Assembly: GCA_949293255.1 (NCBI GenBank)
Contig: CASFCL010000008.1
Span: forward strand, 1 to 51,570
Reading direction: 5' to 3'
Origin: an uncultured bacterium
Lineage (GTDB): Bacteria > Bacillota_I > Bacilli_A > RFN20 > CAG-826
DNA: 51,570 nt
Shown piece by piece: positions 8,966 through 18,542 of the stretch. Positions within the stretch are counted from its first letter, which is position 1. The number at the start of each line of letters is the position of its first letter. The notes below the pieces were generated by a model that was not told where the DNA came from, searched no databases, and saw nothing but the letters and a program-made list of their open reading frames with translations. The position numbers and the translations under genes were made by a program.

Positions 8966-10323
8966 TTTTCACCTTCATCGAGAAGAAAACTTGTCGCAAT
9001 ATCACTTAAAGAAGTGTCGTTATAAAATTTAATATCTTTTTCATATCCATTTTTTAAATATCTATAATAAAGTTTTCTTAAATTCGAAGAATCTCTAACA
9101 CCTTTTACCTTTATAAATAACTCTTCATCATTCATCGTAGTAAAGAAAATATTTTTATAAGAAAGTTTTTCTAAAGTTCTGAAATTATGTGATGTAAATA
9201 GCAATTGTCCTTTAGCAAAATTTTCAAAAACATAGACGATTTCACCTAATAAATATTCGAAAATACCACTATCAAATTCATCAATTGCTAGAAAATAATC
9301 TGTTTTATTAAATGTGCTGATCAAATATTCTAAAATTAAAATAATTTTTTTTATTCCGCTTGATTCATAATAAATTGGAATCTTGTGTCCATCTTTAATT
9401 CTTGTTAATTCAATATCGCAAAGAACATTATTATTTTTATCTAGTCTTTTTCCTAAAACTTCCAAGGATAATCTATAACTATTTAATAAAGAAGAAAGGA
9501 TATTGTTATAAGTATTAATTTTATTTTCTAATATTGGAATATCATTTTCTTCAATTGATTTACTGCCCTTTTTTAATAACGATAAATTGATTAAAGAATT
9601 TAACGTTTCATCCTCTTTTTCAAAGATATTTTCAGTCAATAAAACTACGTTATTTTTAAAAAATCCTTGCAAATCCGTAATTATTTTTAAAATTTCCTCT
9701 TTTTTTTCGCCTTCTTTATCTTCTTCTAAATTAAATAAAATTTTGTTAAAGTTTGCATTAAATAAGATTGAAGATACACTGTTAATATTTCTTAAATTTT
9801 CAATTAAATAATCAAAAATATGCTTATTTACATTAGTTAAATCATTAAATAAAAACCCACTTCCACCTTGATCTTTATTATATTTAAAAATGGTTTCTTT
9901 TCTTAAAAATTCATATCCTTCTTCATTATTAAAAGCAATCTTTTGAAGATTTAACATTTCTTCAACAAGCTCACCAGACTTATTGATTTCTACTACATAA
10001 TTAATTAAATAAGTATTATTACTCTTTAATAAATAATAAGTACTTATTTTAAATGCTTCTTCACCTTTTTTTACGTATTCTTTAAGATCTTCTTTAATTA
10101 TTTTCCCATCGATGAATTTTTTAATAATCTTCAATCCTTCAATAATACTGGTCTTACCACTTCCATTAGGACCATAAATACCAAGAATTGAAGAAAAAGA
10201 ATCTTCATCATATTCTTTATTTTTTAATTTTGTGTATTCGTTAAAATATACGTTTCCCTTTTTTACGCTTCTAAAGTTTTCTAGTTCTATTCCTTCTATC
10301 TTAAAGAACTTTTCTTCTTCCAT
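8962..10323 (-). CDS. AAA/ABC-type ATPase (AAA_15/AAA_21, RloA/AbiL-like)
   Basis: A 453-residue ATPase of the OLD/RloA/AbiLi type, SMC-like in design. It has an N-terminal IELENFRS motif, Walker A GPNGSGKT (51-58), a long helical middle, the signature-like ESSGIKK (about 320-326), Walker B FLAIDEFDSG with Asp348/Glu349, and a switch-like FTSHN. No nuclease domain is fused; the next gene supplies a TOPRIM-like partner through a four-base overlap. Such ATPases act as sensors in abortive-infection or PARIS-like systems. The gene has its own promoter (10330-10358) and no Shine-Dalgarno sequence. The exact defence family cannot be settled by eye. Confidence 0.85.
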   Translation of the reverse strand: MEEEKFFKIEGIELENFRSVKKGNVYFNEYTKLKNKEYDEDSFSSILGIYGPNGSGKTSIIEGLKIIKKFIDGKIIKEDLKEYVKKGEEAFKISTYYLLKSNNTYLINYVVEINKSGELVEEMLNLQKIAFNNEEGYEFLRKETIFKYNKDQGGSGFLFNDLTNVNKHIFDYLIENLRNINSVSSILFNANFNKILFNLEEDKEGEKKEEILKIITDLQGFFKNNVVLLTENIFEKEDETLNSLINLSLLKKGSKSIEENDIPILENKINTYNNILSSLLNSYRLSLEVLGKRLDKNNNVLCDIELTRIKDGHKIPIYYESSGIKKIILILEYLISTFNKTDYFLAIDEFDSGIFEYLLGEIVYVFENFAKGQLLFTSHNFRTLEKLSYKNIFFTTMNDEELFIKVKGVRDSSNLRKLYYRYLKNGYEKDIKFYNDTSLSDIATSFLLDEGEK

Positions 10324-10329
10324 ATATAT

Positions 10330-10358
10330 ATTCTACAAACTCTTAAAAGCAAAATCAA
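10330..10358 (-). promoter_or_regulatory. Promoter of the ATPase/TOPRIM pair, probably leaderless
   Basis: On the - strand TTGATT (10353-10358) and TAGAAT (10330-10335) are 17 bp apart. The -10 box ends six bases before the ATPase ATG, the same gap as at glf, and there is no ribosome binding site, so the message is probably leaderless. The promoter directly follows the terminator of the lipoprotein operon. Confidence 0.55.
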
Positions 10359-10367
10359 GCATAAATT

Positions 10368-10398
10368 AAAAAATCCGTATTTTTTTTACGGATTTTTT
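10368..10398 (-). terminator. Intrinsic terminator of the lipoprotein operon
   Basis: A hairpin of AAAAAATCCGTA and TACGGATTTTTT with a seven-base T loop, ending in a T run on the - strand. It lies 27 bp after the end of the 939-residue lipoprotein gene. Its symmetry would also let it work on the + strand. Confidence 0.8.
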
Positions 10399-10424
10399 AA
10401 ATTTAAATTATTTTTCTGCTAAGA

Positions 10425-13244
10425 TTATCTTATAACAAAATCTAAGTAGACAGTTTCGGTAAAAGTACCACTAGCTTGAAGACTAAGTCTATAAGTATTA
10501 GTTGATGCACTATATAAATAGAATTCTCTATAACGTAATGGGTTACCAGAATTACTTGTTACATTAGCCAACGTAATTTGCACTTCTTCAATAGCATATG
10601 TGAACGAATACCATAAATAATCATCAGTACCATTAACATAAATCATACCGTTAGTTGAATCATTAAAGGTTATTGTCGCACTTAAATTTGCCCTTAAATT
10701 TGAACAATAAGAAGTTGTAGATGTAAATGTTTTGCCAACAATACCATCATCAACACCAAATTTGTTGAAATCGAAATATTGATATGTTGCATATTCACTA
10801 GTTTCAGTGTAAATTGCGTCATTATCTCTAACTCTTAATGGAAGTCTTACAGTTGCGAAGTCTTCACTAATAATAATATTATCAAGTTTAATGTTTTGAT
10901 CGTATTGATTGTTTGGATCATCATCAACACCTAAGATAGAATCAAAATAGAAGCTATCATTTTGGAAGTATTGTCTTGTTCCATTTACAGTAACTCCACC
11001 ATCAGCCATTGTGATATTAACTGTTTCAGTTACATCACCTAATGTTAAAGTCATTGAAGTTTCGCTAACAAACTCTAAATTAACATTTCCAGTAGATAAA
11101 CCACCATAAACAAATGTATTGCCAACTAAATTTTCTACATAAGTTTCTTTGCTAATTGGAGCATTTACAGTAATTGTATAAGTTTCAGAAACTACTCTTT
11201 CAACACTAACAGCATAGAATTCAACTGAATATGTTCCTTCTTTTACACCTTCAATATAATATGAGAAATCTGGATAACCTCCAATATTTTCAGATGTATA
11301 TTGTTTTAAGACGATACCACTATCATCTCCACTTGTTACTCTCATTGCAAATTCAAGACTGGTATCTGCTGGAATTGGATTGATATAGAAGTAATTTGAT
11401 TTTCCACCAACTCTAATATCTGGGAATGCACGGCTTGTTGATTCAACTCCATAAATATCAATATTAATTGTTTCTAATGCAGAAGCGACCCATTTTACGT
11501 TAACAGTAAATGATCCACCGCCTCTAGAAGTAAATGTGACTACTTCATTAGTTTCAATTAATTCACCGTTTTCATTTCTAGGACAAGAGAAAGCACAAAT
11601 TCCGTTATCATAAACAACTAAATCACGTGTATAACTATTTCCGTTATATTTATAAGTAGTTGATGCACTAATTGTATCAACTAATGTTGTTCCAGTTGTT
11701 GGAGTAATATTTATAGCCATTAAAACTAATGAGCGGCTATATCTAACAGTATAAGTTTCAGTACTGCTATCATAACTATCATATAAATATGTTTCTCCAA
11801 CATATCCATAATCAGAATTACCACCAATTGAAATCATATCAAAATCAGTAATATAGTAATCATTTAAATTAATTCTGCTTTCATAATTACTATCACTTGT
11901 TTTTGTACTGTAGACAAATTCTGAACCACTTTCGTTAACGAGCATTACATATTCGTCTTGTTCATTTAAACTTTCAAATGAATAATAATAGCTTTCTAAT
12001 TCATAATCGCTATTAAATTTAAGATTTAATTCAAGTTTATTTGTTATATCAATGTCATTAAGTGTTGTTGTATATTCACTTTTAATAAGAATACTTGTAT
12101 CAGTGAAAGTATAATCAGCATAAGCTCTAGCACTAAAGTCACCTAAAGCTGTATAACCTCTATGAGTTCCAGAAGTTCCTGCTTCTATAATTAAACTTGA
12201 AAAACCATAATAAGCGCTTCCTGAAATCATAAAATGAGGAATGCTTGCTTGATTTCTATAAGTATCTTCATTTGAAGAATAATTTTCATTTACATAAACT
12301 TCATCAATTGTCTTGTCATTATTGTAAGTAAAATAGTAGTAAGCATCGTTAGTTTCATCAAGTGAACTATAAGTTCTTTCAGTTACATTTCCATCAACTG
12401 TTGTAACTCCATAAGTTGCATTTGAATAAATTGAAAAATTAGTAGTTGAGGTAACTCCTCCACTATTTGACATATATCTTGCACTAACTAAGCTTTCTTG
12501 CTCTTTTGCAGCAATTTGACTTAAAATCCCTTCAAATCTCTCGTTATTTTCTTTATTTATATCAACACTAGAAATTTGAACGTAGTCAGTTAAAGCTCCA
12601 TCAATTGTTGATCCATAAGTTGCTCTAACAAGTAAAATTGCGTCTTCAAAAACACTATTTGTAGTAATATAAGCACTTCCATCACCTTCATAGGTAATGG
12701 TTCCATAACTATTTGAATCAGTATTTGATCCATCTAAAGATGCGAATGAGAAAGCAACTGAATCAGGTACTCTACTTGAAACATTATCAAGTTCGTAACG
12801 AACTTTAAAAGTTTGACCAGCTGGAACTTCATAACTTCCATCGTCATTGATGAACATGTCATCATTTTCTTCAATAATAAGTTTAATTGATTCGCTTGAT
12901 CTACTTCTAATAGTTAAAACAAGGGTTCCACTAAAAGATGTATCTTTGGTTGAAGTAGCTGTGATTGTAACTTGACCTTCACTAACTCCTGTTACTAAGC
13001 CAGTTTCACTAACTGTAGCAATATTTGTATCACTACTATTCCAAGTAACGCTATCTTCTTCACTTCCTAAAACATCTGCACTAAGCTGAGTTGAATCTCC
13101 TATAAAGATAAAACTAGGACCACTAACTGATACTCCAGTAATTACTTCAACTGGATTATCAGGAGTAGGATTTTCTTCTCCACAACCAAACACAAATGCA
13201 GTACAAACGCTTAATAATAATACGCTTAATATTCTCTTTTTCAT
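10425..13244 (-). CDS. Large lipoprotein with an Ig-like (Big_2) domain
   Basis: A 939-residue secreted lipoprotein, last gene of the operon. The signal peptide ends in the lipobox VFGC with Cys21 as the lipid anchor, followed by a short Pro/Asn-rich linker. Residues about 36-112 are a bacterial Ig-like group 2 domain (SVTWNSSDTNIATVS, ending GQVTITATS). The remainder is rich in Tyr, Ser, Thr, Asp and Asn, with strand-like segments and no recognised domain. A section starting near residue 235 (RFEGILSQIAAKEQE, then a series of Tyr-rich strands) resembles modules in the two neighbouring lipoproteins. A GGGAGG lies seven bases before the ATG, and the preceding gene ends 18 bp upstream. It is probably displayed on the outer face of the membrane. 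Confidence 0.85.
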   Translation of the reverse strand: MKKRILSVLLLSVCTAFVFGCGEENPTPDNPVEVITGVSVSGPSFIFIGDSTQLSADVLGSEEDSVTWNSSDTNIATVSETGLVTGVSEGQVTITATSTKDTSFSGTLVLTIRSRSSESIKLIIEENDDMFINDDGSYEVPAGQTFKVRYELDNVSSRVPDSVAFSFASLDGSNTDSNSYGTITYEGDGSAYITTNSVFEDAILLVRATYGSTIDGALTDYVQISSVDINKENNERFEGILSQIAAKEQESLVSARYMSNSGGVTSTTNFSIYSNATYGVTTVDGNVTERTYSSLDETNDAYYYFTYNNDKTIDEVYVNENYSSNEDTYRNQASIPHFMISGSAYYGFSSLIIEAGTSGTHRGYTALGDFSARAYADYTFTDTSILIKSEYTTTLNDIDITNKLELNLKFNSDYELESYYYSFESLNEQDEYVMLVNESGSEFVYSTKTSDSNYESRINLNDYYITDFDMISIGGNSDYGYVGETYLYDSYDSSTETYTVRYSRSLVLMAINITPTTGTTLVDTISASTTYKYNGNSYTRDLVVYDNGICAFSCPRNENGELIETNEVVTFTSRGGGSFTVNVKWVASALETINIDIYGVESTSRAFPDIRVGGKSNYFYINPIPADTSLEFAMRVTSGDDSGIVLKQYTSENIGGYPDFSYYIEGVKEGTYSVEFYAVSVERVVSETYTITVNAPISKETYVENLVGNTFVYGGLSTGNVNLEFVSETSMTLTLGDVTETVNITMADGGVTVNGTRQYFQNDSFYFDSILGVDDDPNNQYDQNIKLDNIIISEDFATVRLPLRVRDNDAIYTETSEYATYQYFDFNKFGVDDGIVGKTFTSTTSYCSNLRANLSATITFNDSTNGMIYVNGTDDYLWYSFTYAIEEVQITLANVTSNSGNPLRYREFYLYSASTNTYRLSLQASGTFTETVYLDFVIR

Positions 13245-13262
13245 ACAAAAACCTCCCAGAAC

Positions 13263-15284
13263 CTAAATATTATTTTCAGAAATATATTTTTCAATATAAT
13301 CGTAGCCTGTGTTTTCGATATCATAATATGTGACATATGAAGCTCCATAAATTGAGCCATCAGCAGTAACATATCCTGATAAAACAGTTACTCTTGTATC
13401 GTAAGGATCTTCTTCGTTTGAGACGATAAATCCTGCACCTGTAGGATAAATTGTCATATATTCATTATTAACGATAACTTGACCAGAACCATGTCTAAAA
13501 TAGAGCATTAATTCTCTTGAGAATCCACTGGTTGTATTTAACCAACAATTTTCTCCAACGATTTCACCTTTTTGATAACTATCATAATCATAAATTGCAT
13601 CGCTAAAATCAGAAAGATAGAATAAGTCGTTTGAAGCACCTTGATATGTTCCAGTACCTGGAAGTGTCATATCTGAAGGAGCATTGTAACTATCACTAAA
13701 ATTAATACCGGTTGGTTCTCCATCATCATTATAAGTTATAGTAAATTGTTTGATAGTTCCATCAACATTCATATAACCAAGATTGCTTGATGGATTTCCA
13801 TAAGTATATGTATAACGATATTTTTCAGTGAAGAATGTTTTAGCTAAACCATTTCCAAAATAATAATCACTACTGTAATTATGATTTTTAAATTTTTCTA
13901 AAACAGTTCTAACATCATCAAGAGTTTGATCATGAGTATCATCACCGATACTTAAATATCTATTTGCAGCTTCTAAAGTTGAAACTCCTGGATTTGAGAA
14001 TGTGGCTGAGAAAACTCCTCTATCAACTCCTGTTGAAGCGTTATAAATATTAAAATATAAGGTAAATTCGTTATTTTCATAATCATTGATTTCCATTCTT
14101 AACTCTTTTACAGCATAAGTATTGGTATCAACTTCAAAATAACAAATATAACCTAAAATATATTGAAGATAAGAATCAGTTAAAATATATGAATGTTCAT
14201 GTTCTTCATCAACATAACCAACAAAATCAGTGAAATTTAATGATGAGAACATATAAGAAATGTATTCTCCATATAAAGAATAATAGAAACCATCTTCACT
14301 ATTTGGATTACTAAGTGAGCCTGTAATTTCTAAATAATCAGCTTCAATTGAAGGCATTGTAAATGAACAAACATTACTTCCAGTTTCAATTTGTCCGGTT
14401 ACTACATCACTATTATCATCTAAACGATCATAATAAATTGCATTTTCAGTATAGTAAATATCACTTACATAAGTACTATAAGAACTGCTTCCAGAATTAT
14501 AATTTGTTGCATCAACAGTAACTTTATAGGTATTTGTTGATAAATATGGAACAATAAATCTATAAAAATCTAAATCTAATGGGGTTTTTGAAGTTCCACC
14601 ATCTTCTAAATAGTCTTTAATTAAAGTATTTTCAGTTGTTCCAATGTTATAAACTCTAACTTGTGTAGTATCTCTACCTAATTCACCATAATCAAGACCA
14701 ACTGCTTCAACGACAAAACCATTTGTCGAGACATCTTTAAAAACTAAACTTGTAGAAACAACACTAGCATTATAAGTCTTTCTTAAAAATACTGTTTCAA
14801 TTAAGCGATCATTATTTTCGTTTTCACCATATGTATAAACATATGAACCATCATTAGAAGGAGTTTCTTCTAAACATGTGAAATCAAAATTTTGTAATCC
14901 ATCACGATAATCATAAATGTTTTCATATCTCATACCAGTAGCTGAATCAACTGCTGGAATTCCTGAAACTATTTCATTATCAACGATGTTATAAGGAAAA
15001 ACAATTCCATCTCCTTGAGCATAACCATTAAAACCTAAATCTCCATCACTTTGTAATGAATATTCAGTGTAATATGAATTTTGATATCTAGTAGCTCCTG
15101 AAGCAGCATAATTATCAATGTAAGAGATTGAAAAATTGTTACCTTGTAATCTTTTAAAGACTTCTTGAAGAGTTCCTTTTGCAGCAACTTCTTCAACTGG
15201 TGGAGTTTGAACTTCTTCTCCACAACTTGAAAGTCCAACAATAGAAAGAGCTAAACTTAAAGCAAACGAAAATTGTTTTTTCAT
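13263..15284 (-). CDS. Lipoprotein with repeated Tyr-rich modules, function unknown
   Basis: A 673-residue predicted lipoprotein. Signal peptide residues 1-20 end in LSSC with Cys21 as the anchor. I do not recognise a named domain. Three segments look like copies of one module: a helix containing FKRLQGNNFSI (about residue 44), FIVPYLSTNTYKV (about 241) and VRTVLEKFKNHNYSS (about 460). Each is followed by alternating strand-like stretches with many Tyr, Ser and Thr. The fold could be LolA/LppX-like, but that is a guess. The start overlaps the stop of the upstream lipoprotein gene by one base (TAATG), with GGAGGG upstream, so translation is coupled. Confidence 0.85.
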   Translation of the reverse strand: MKKQFSFALSLALSIVGLSSCGEEVQTPPVEEVAAKGTLQEVFKRLQGNNFSISYIDNYAASGATRYQNSYYTEYSLQSDGDLGFNGYAQGDGIVFPYNIVDNEIVSGIPAVDSATGMRYENIYDYRDGLQNFDFTCLEETPSNDGSYVYTYGENENNDRLIETVFLRKTYNASVVSTSLVFKDVSTNGFVVEAVGLDYGELGRDTTQVRVYNIGTTENTLIKDYLEDGGTSKTPLDLDFYRFIVPYLSTNTYKVTVDATNYNSGSSSYSTYVSDIYYTENAIYYDRLDDNSDVVTGQIETGSNVCSFTMPSIEADYLEITGSLSNPNSEDGFYYSLYGEYISYMFSSLNFTDFVGYVDEEHEHSYILTDSYLQYILGYICYFEVDTNTYAVKELRMEINDYENNEFTLYFNIYNASTGVDRGVFSATFSNPGVSTLEAANRYLSIGDDTHDQTLDDVRTVLEKFKNHNYSSDYYFGNGLAKTFFTEKYRYTYTYGNPSSNLGYMNVDGTIKQFTITYNDDGEPTGINFSDSYNAPSDMTLPGTGTYQGASNDLFYLSDFSDAIYDYDSYQKGEIVGENCWLNTTSGFSRELMLYFRHGSGQVIVNNEYMTIYPTGAGFIVSNEEDPYDTRVTVLSGYVTADGSIYGASYVTYYDIENTGYDYIEKYISENNI

Positions 15285-16984
15285 TAATTATTCCCTCCTA
15301 CAAGCATTCCCTCAAATGCTTCTTCTAAACTTGAAACAGAAGTTGTTCCAAATTCAGAATAATTATAAGAAATATATTGAACACCAAATGAGCCACCAAC
15401 AGATGCTGTAACACCTAAAGAAATATCGACAGATTCGATATTTTGATTATTTCCATCATAGAAAATATCAAAATATGCATCAGTAACATAATCTTGCCAT
15501 GTAGTCGATTCTTGGAAACCCCAACCAAAGATACTTCCTGCTAAAGTTGAAGTGATTTCAGATGCATCTGTAACAAAATTTGTTTCATTTTCATCACTTC
15601 TATCAACTCTTTCATAATAAATTGGAGCTAATTGAGTAAATCCACCAACTCCTGGATAGAAAGTGGTTCCACTTAAATCACTACTTAAATAAAATTCACC
15701 AACAGAAGTATTCCAACTTGAATATTGTGACCAAGTAAATGTTCCATCTTTTTGTTCAACCCATTCATAAACGATTTTACTTCCGCTTCCATCATCAACG
15801 ATATATAAATATCCTGCTTGACCTGTTAAAGGAAGTGAACTAACTGTTAAATATTTAGTTGATTCGGTTTCAATTGGACCAACGCAGTTAACAAAATAAA
15901 TATTTCCTTCGCTATCAACTCTAAATTCATAACATGCTTCATAACTAAGTTGTGAAGTCACTGGAGTTGAAGTTAGATCACCATTTTCATATATTTCTAC
16001 AGGGACATTTTCATCAATATAAGCATAGCCAAAATCAACATACCCTTGAGCATTATATTCATCATGATAATCTGCTAAGAAATAATCGTTTGTACAATAA
16101 ATTGTCCAAACACCATCAGTCTGAACTTCGCCATCAACAATTGTTTTAATACCATTGATTGTAAAGTTATTTCCTTTTAAAAGGTCGCAGGCATCGCTAA
16201 TTTTGGTTTGTTCTTCAATTCCAACTAAGCCATCTAAAACAGCTTCATTGACATAATCAATTTTTGTAGAATCTTGAGCTTCAAATCTTCCAACGATTTC
16301 TCCATAAGCTCCTAAATCTAAAGTTGTTTCAAAAATTAAGTTTTCTTGATCGATAATATCAACATATAAAGAAACGATGTAGTTTGAAATTGAACTTCCA
16401 TATGTTGACATATATTGGAAAATAGATAAAGTTTCAGTATCAGTGACTAAAAATCTATTTTGACCTACAACAATATAGCCATCATCTTCTAAAGTATCCA
16501 TTGTTCCTTTAAGTAAATTGATACTAGCAATTGTAAATTGAGAATATAATGGACTTGTTTTTTCTAAAACTTGATACCCACCCCAAACATAAACCGAAGG
16601 ATAAACTTCAGTTGCTTGTTCGTTGATATAATATTTGAACATATAGTTATCTTCTAATGTTTGAGCATAACCAAAACTTGCTGAAGAATTATAATCAACA
16701 TACCAAGCATTTGGAGTGAAAATTTGAGTAAACTTTTCTTGAGTTCCAATAACGTTTACTTCAACTTCATATGTGTAAGAAGTAACATCTTTTACTTCAT
16801 CAAATAAATCTATAATTGCATGATCATCAACGACTTCAAAAGTGTCATCATCGACATCAGTTTGCATTCCACCGTTATAACTTGGTGAATCTGGGTCAGC
16901 TGGAGGAAGAACTTCTCCTGTATCGCATCCAACAAGTAAAAATGATAATGCAATCGCAAGAATTAGTATTTTTTTCTTATTCAT
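15284..16984 (-). CDS. Lipoprotein of unknown function, related to its downstream neighbour
   Basis: A 566-residue predicted lipoprotein with lipobox LVGC (Cys20) and a Pro/Asp/Ser linker. It appears to hold two copies of the helix-plus-strands module seen in the next gene. One begins LFDEVKDVTSYTYEVEV (about residue 60). The other has CDLLKGNNFTI (about 268), nearly the same as LQGNNFSI in the 673-residue protein. No catalytic motif is visible. It overlaps the metallopeptidase gene upstream by eight bases and the next gene by one, so it is a mid-operon gene. A binding or assembly role beside the peptidases is plausible but unproven. Confidence 0.85.
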   Translation of the reverse strand: MNKKKILILAIALSFLLVGCDTGEVLPPADPDSPSYNGGMQTDVDDDTFEVVDDHAIIDLFDEVKDVTSYTYEVEVNVIGTQEKFTQIFTPNAWYVDYNSSASFGYAQTLEDNYMFKYYINEQATEVYPSVYVWGGYQVLEKTSPLYSQFTIASINLLKGTMDTLEDDGYIVVGQNRFLVTDTETLSIFQYMSTYGSSISNYIVSLYVDIIDQENLIFETTLDLGAYGEIVGRFEAQDSTKIDYVNEAVLDGLVGIEEQTKISDACDLLKGNNFTINGIKTIVDGEVQTDGVWTIYCTNDYFLADYHDEYNAQGYVDFGYAYIDENVPVEIYENGDLTSTPVTSQLSYEACYEFRVDSEGNIYFVNCVGPIETESTKYLTVSSLPLTGQAGYLYIVDDGSGSKIVYEWVEQKDGTFTWSQYSSWNTSVGEFYLSSDLSGTTFYPGVGGFTQLAPIYYERVDRSDENETNFVTDASEITSTLAGSIFGWGFQESTTWQDYVTDAYFDIFYDGNNQNIESVDISLGVTASVGGSFGVQYISYNYSEFGTTSVSSLEEAFEGMLVGGNN

Positions 16985-18542
16985 CGATTGCTACCTCCAC
17001 ACTATAAGAGAATGTTTCTCCATTATCAAATGTGTTTTCGTTAACAAAGAAATCTGAATGTGAAGTAATTGAGAAAGAATCTCCATCTTTAAAATAACTT
17101 CTATTTGTTTGATAACCACCTTGAGAGAAAGTATTTGTTCCACTTCTTTCAATAAGTCTAATTTCATCATAAAGATTAACGGTTAAAGGTAAGTTGAATA
17201 TGTAGTTATATGTATCAGAATTTCTTGAATTTGTAACTGGAGCAACTAAACCTTGATAAAGATTTTCACCATCATATTCAACCATTGAATTTCCACCAGT
17301 TAAAGAATCGGATTTAACGATTGTCCATAATCTCTTATCAATATGATAAATTCTTACACCGGTATCTTTTGGAGCAAGTAAACCACCATTTAATGGAGTT
17401 GTTGCATCTTTATTATTTAAACCTTCATTTGTATAAAGTTCGATAACAACATATTCACTAAATGGATTAAATTCATTACTAACTTCAGCATCATCACTTT
17501 GTAAAACGATTAAAGAATCCTTGTTTTGCATGGAATTTAATTCAATTTTGGCACTTCCATAGACTAAAGTTGGTTTTGTCCAACCAAGTAACATCTTTGA
17601 ATAAAGGTTATGATCGATGATGTTATTGTCCATCATATCAACCTTACCTAAAGGTGAATATGAAGCACCATTTGTATCGGTTGAATAATAGTCATTTAAT
17701 CCAAGTAAGTGACCAGTTTCATGAATGTATGTATGGGTATCAAGTCTTTGATTACCGTAAGCTTCATACATAAAATCATAACTTGCCCAGCTATAAACAT
17801 TAGCAACTGGATCATCGACATCACCTTGACTATCTTGATTTGCCCAACCAGTATATGCCCAATAGTTCATATCATCTAACATAGGGCCACCATTTGTATA
17901 ATTTTCAGCAGAATAAATAATCCAAACACTATCGATGAAACCATCTTCATCACTATCAAATCTTGATAAATCATCTCCTAAAGTTGATTTAGCATGTTCA
18001 ACTGCTAAATCAACAATTTCAGTACTGGTAACTGTTGAAGTAATTTCAGCTGCAGTTGTATATGAAGTGACACTTTCTAAATCTAACCAAGGTAAAACTT
18101 CACCTTGAATATTCAAATTGCCATAACTTGATTCATAGTAAAATGAAGATAAGCTTTCGTATTCAATTTTACTTCCTTCGCTTTCAGGATTGCCAAAGAA
18201 AGCTTCTTCTAAATCTTTTAAAACTTGGTCGTTATCGCTAACTCCATCGTTATTGATATCGATTGTTTTATATTCTGGAATTAAAACAGGGACAACTAAA
18301 ATATCAACATCTCCAGTAGAAGGCATATATTGAGTGTTATAAAATAAGTCTTCTTCAAAATCCTTCATGGTCATTGTGATTTCAACTTCATTAGGAGAAT
18401 AGACATTGCTCTCAACCTTGCTATTTTCAACTGAAATCGTTGCAGTTTGCGTATAAATTAATTGATTTTGGTCTTCTCCACAACCACAAATAGCTAATAA
18501 ACTAACTACTGATAAACCTAAAAAATAAGTAAATTTTCTCAT
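16977..18542 (-). CDS. M6-like zinc metallopeptidase lipoprotein
   Basis: A 521-residue predicted surface-anchored protease. The signal peptide ends in ICGC (anchor Cys21, less likely Cys19). The zinc site is HETGHLLGLND (His274, Glu275, His278), matching the HExxHxxGxxD pattern of M6 (immune inhibitor A-like) peptidases. Upstream stand SFYYESSYG and other M6-type segments. Two Asp-rich loops resemble calcium-binding sites: DINNDGVSDND (about residue 95) and DSDEDGFIDSVW (about 197). It is paralogous to the gene just upstream and overlaps it by four bases. Expected to cut extracellular proteins; the targets are unknown. Confidence 0.92.
   Translation of the reverse strand: MRKFTYFLGLSVVSLLAICGCGEDQNQLIYTQTATISVENSKVESNVYSPNEVEITMTMKDFEEDLFYNTQYMPSTGDVDILVVPVLIPEYKTIDINNDGVSDNDQVLKDLEEAFFGNPESEGSKIEYESLSSFYYESSYGNLNIQGEVLPWLDLESVTSYTTAAEITSTVTSTEIVDLAVEHAKSTLGDDLSRFDSDEDGFIDSVWIIYSAENYTNGGPMLDDMNYWAYTGWANQDSQGDVDDPVANVYSWASYDFMYEAYGNQRLDTHTYIHETGHLLGLNDYYSTDTNGASYSPLGKVDMMDNNIIDHNLYSKMLLGWTKPTLVYGSAKIELNSMQNKDSLIVLQSDDAEVSNEFNPFSEYVVIELYTNEGLNNKDATTPLNGGLLAPKDTGVRIYHIDKRLWTIVKSDSLTGGNSMVEYDGENLYQGLVAPVTNSRNSDTYNYIFNLPLTVNLYDEIRLIERSGTNTFSQGGYQTNRSYFKDGDSFSITSHSDFFVNENTFDNGETFSYSVEVAIDE

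Noticed and set aside
8155-10398. A mobile island inserted at tRNA-Arg(CCG) carrying the ATPase/TOPRIM pair
   Set aside because: The adjacent region shows no integrase, no direct repeat of the tRNA end that I can find, and no transposase. The only tyrosine recombinase is in the conserved XerC position.
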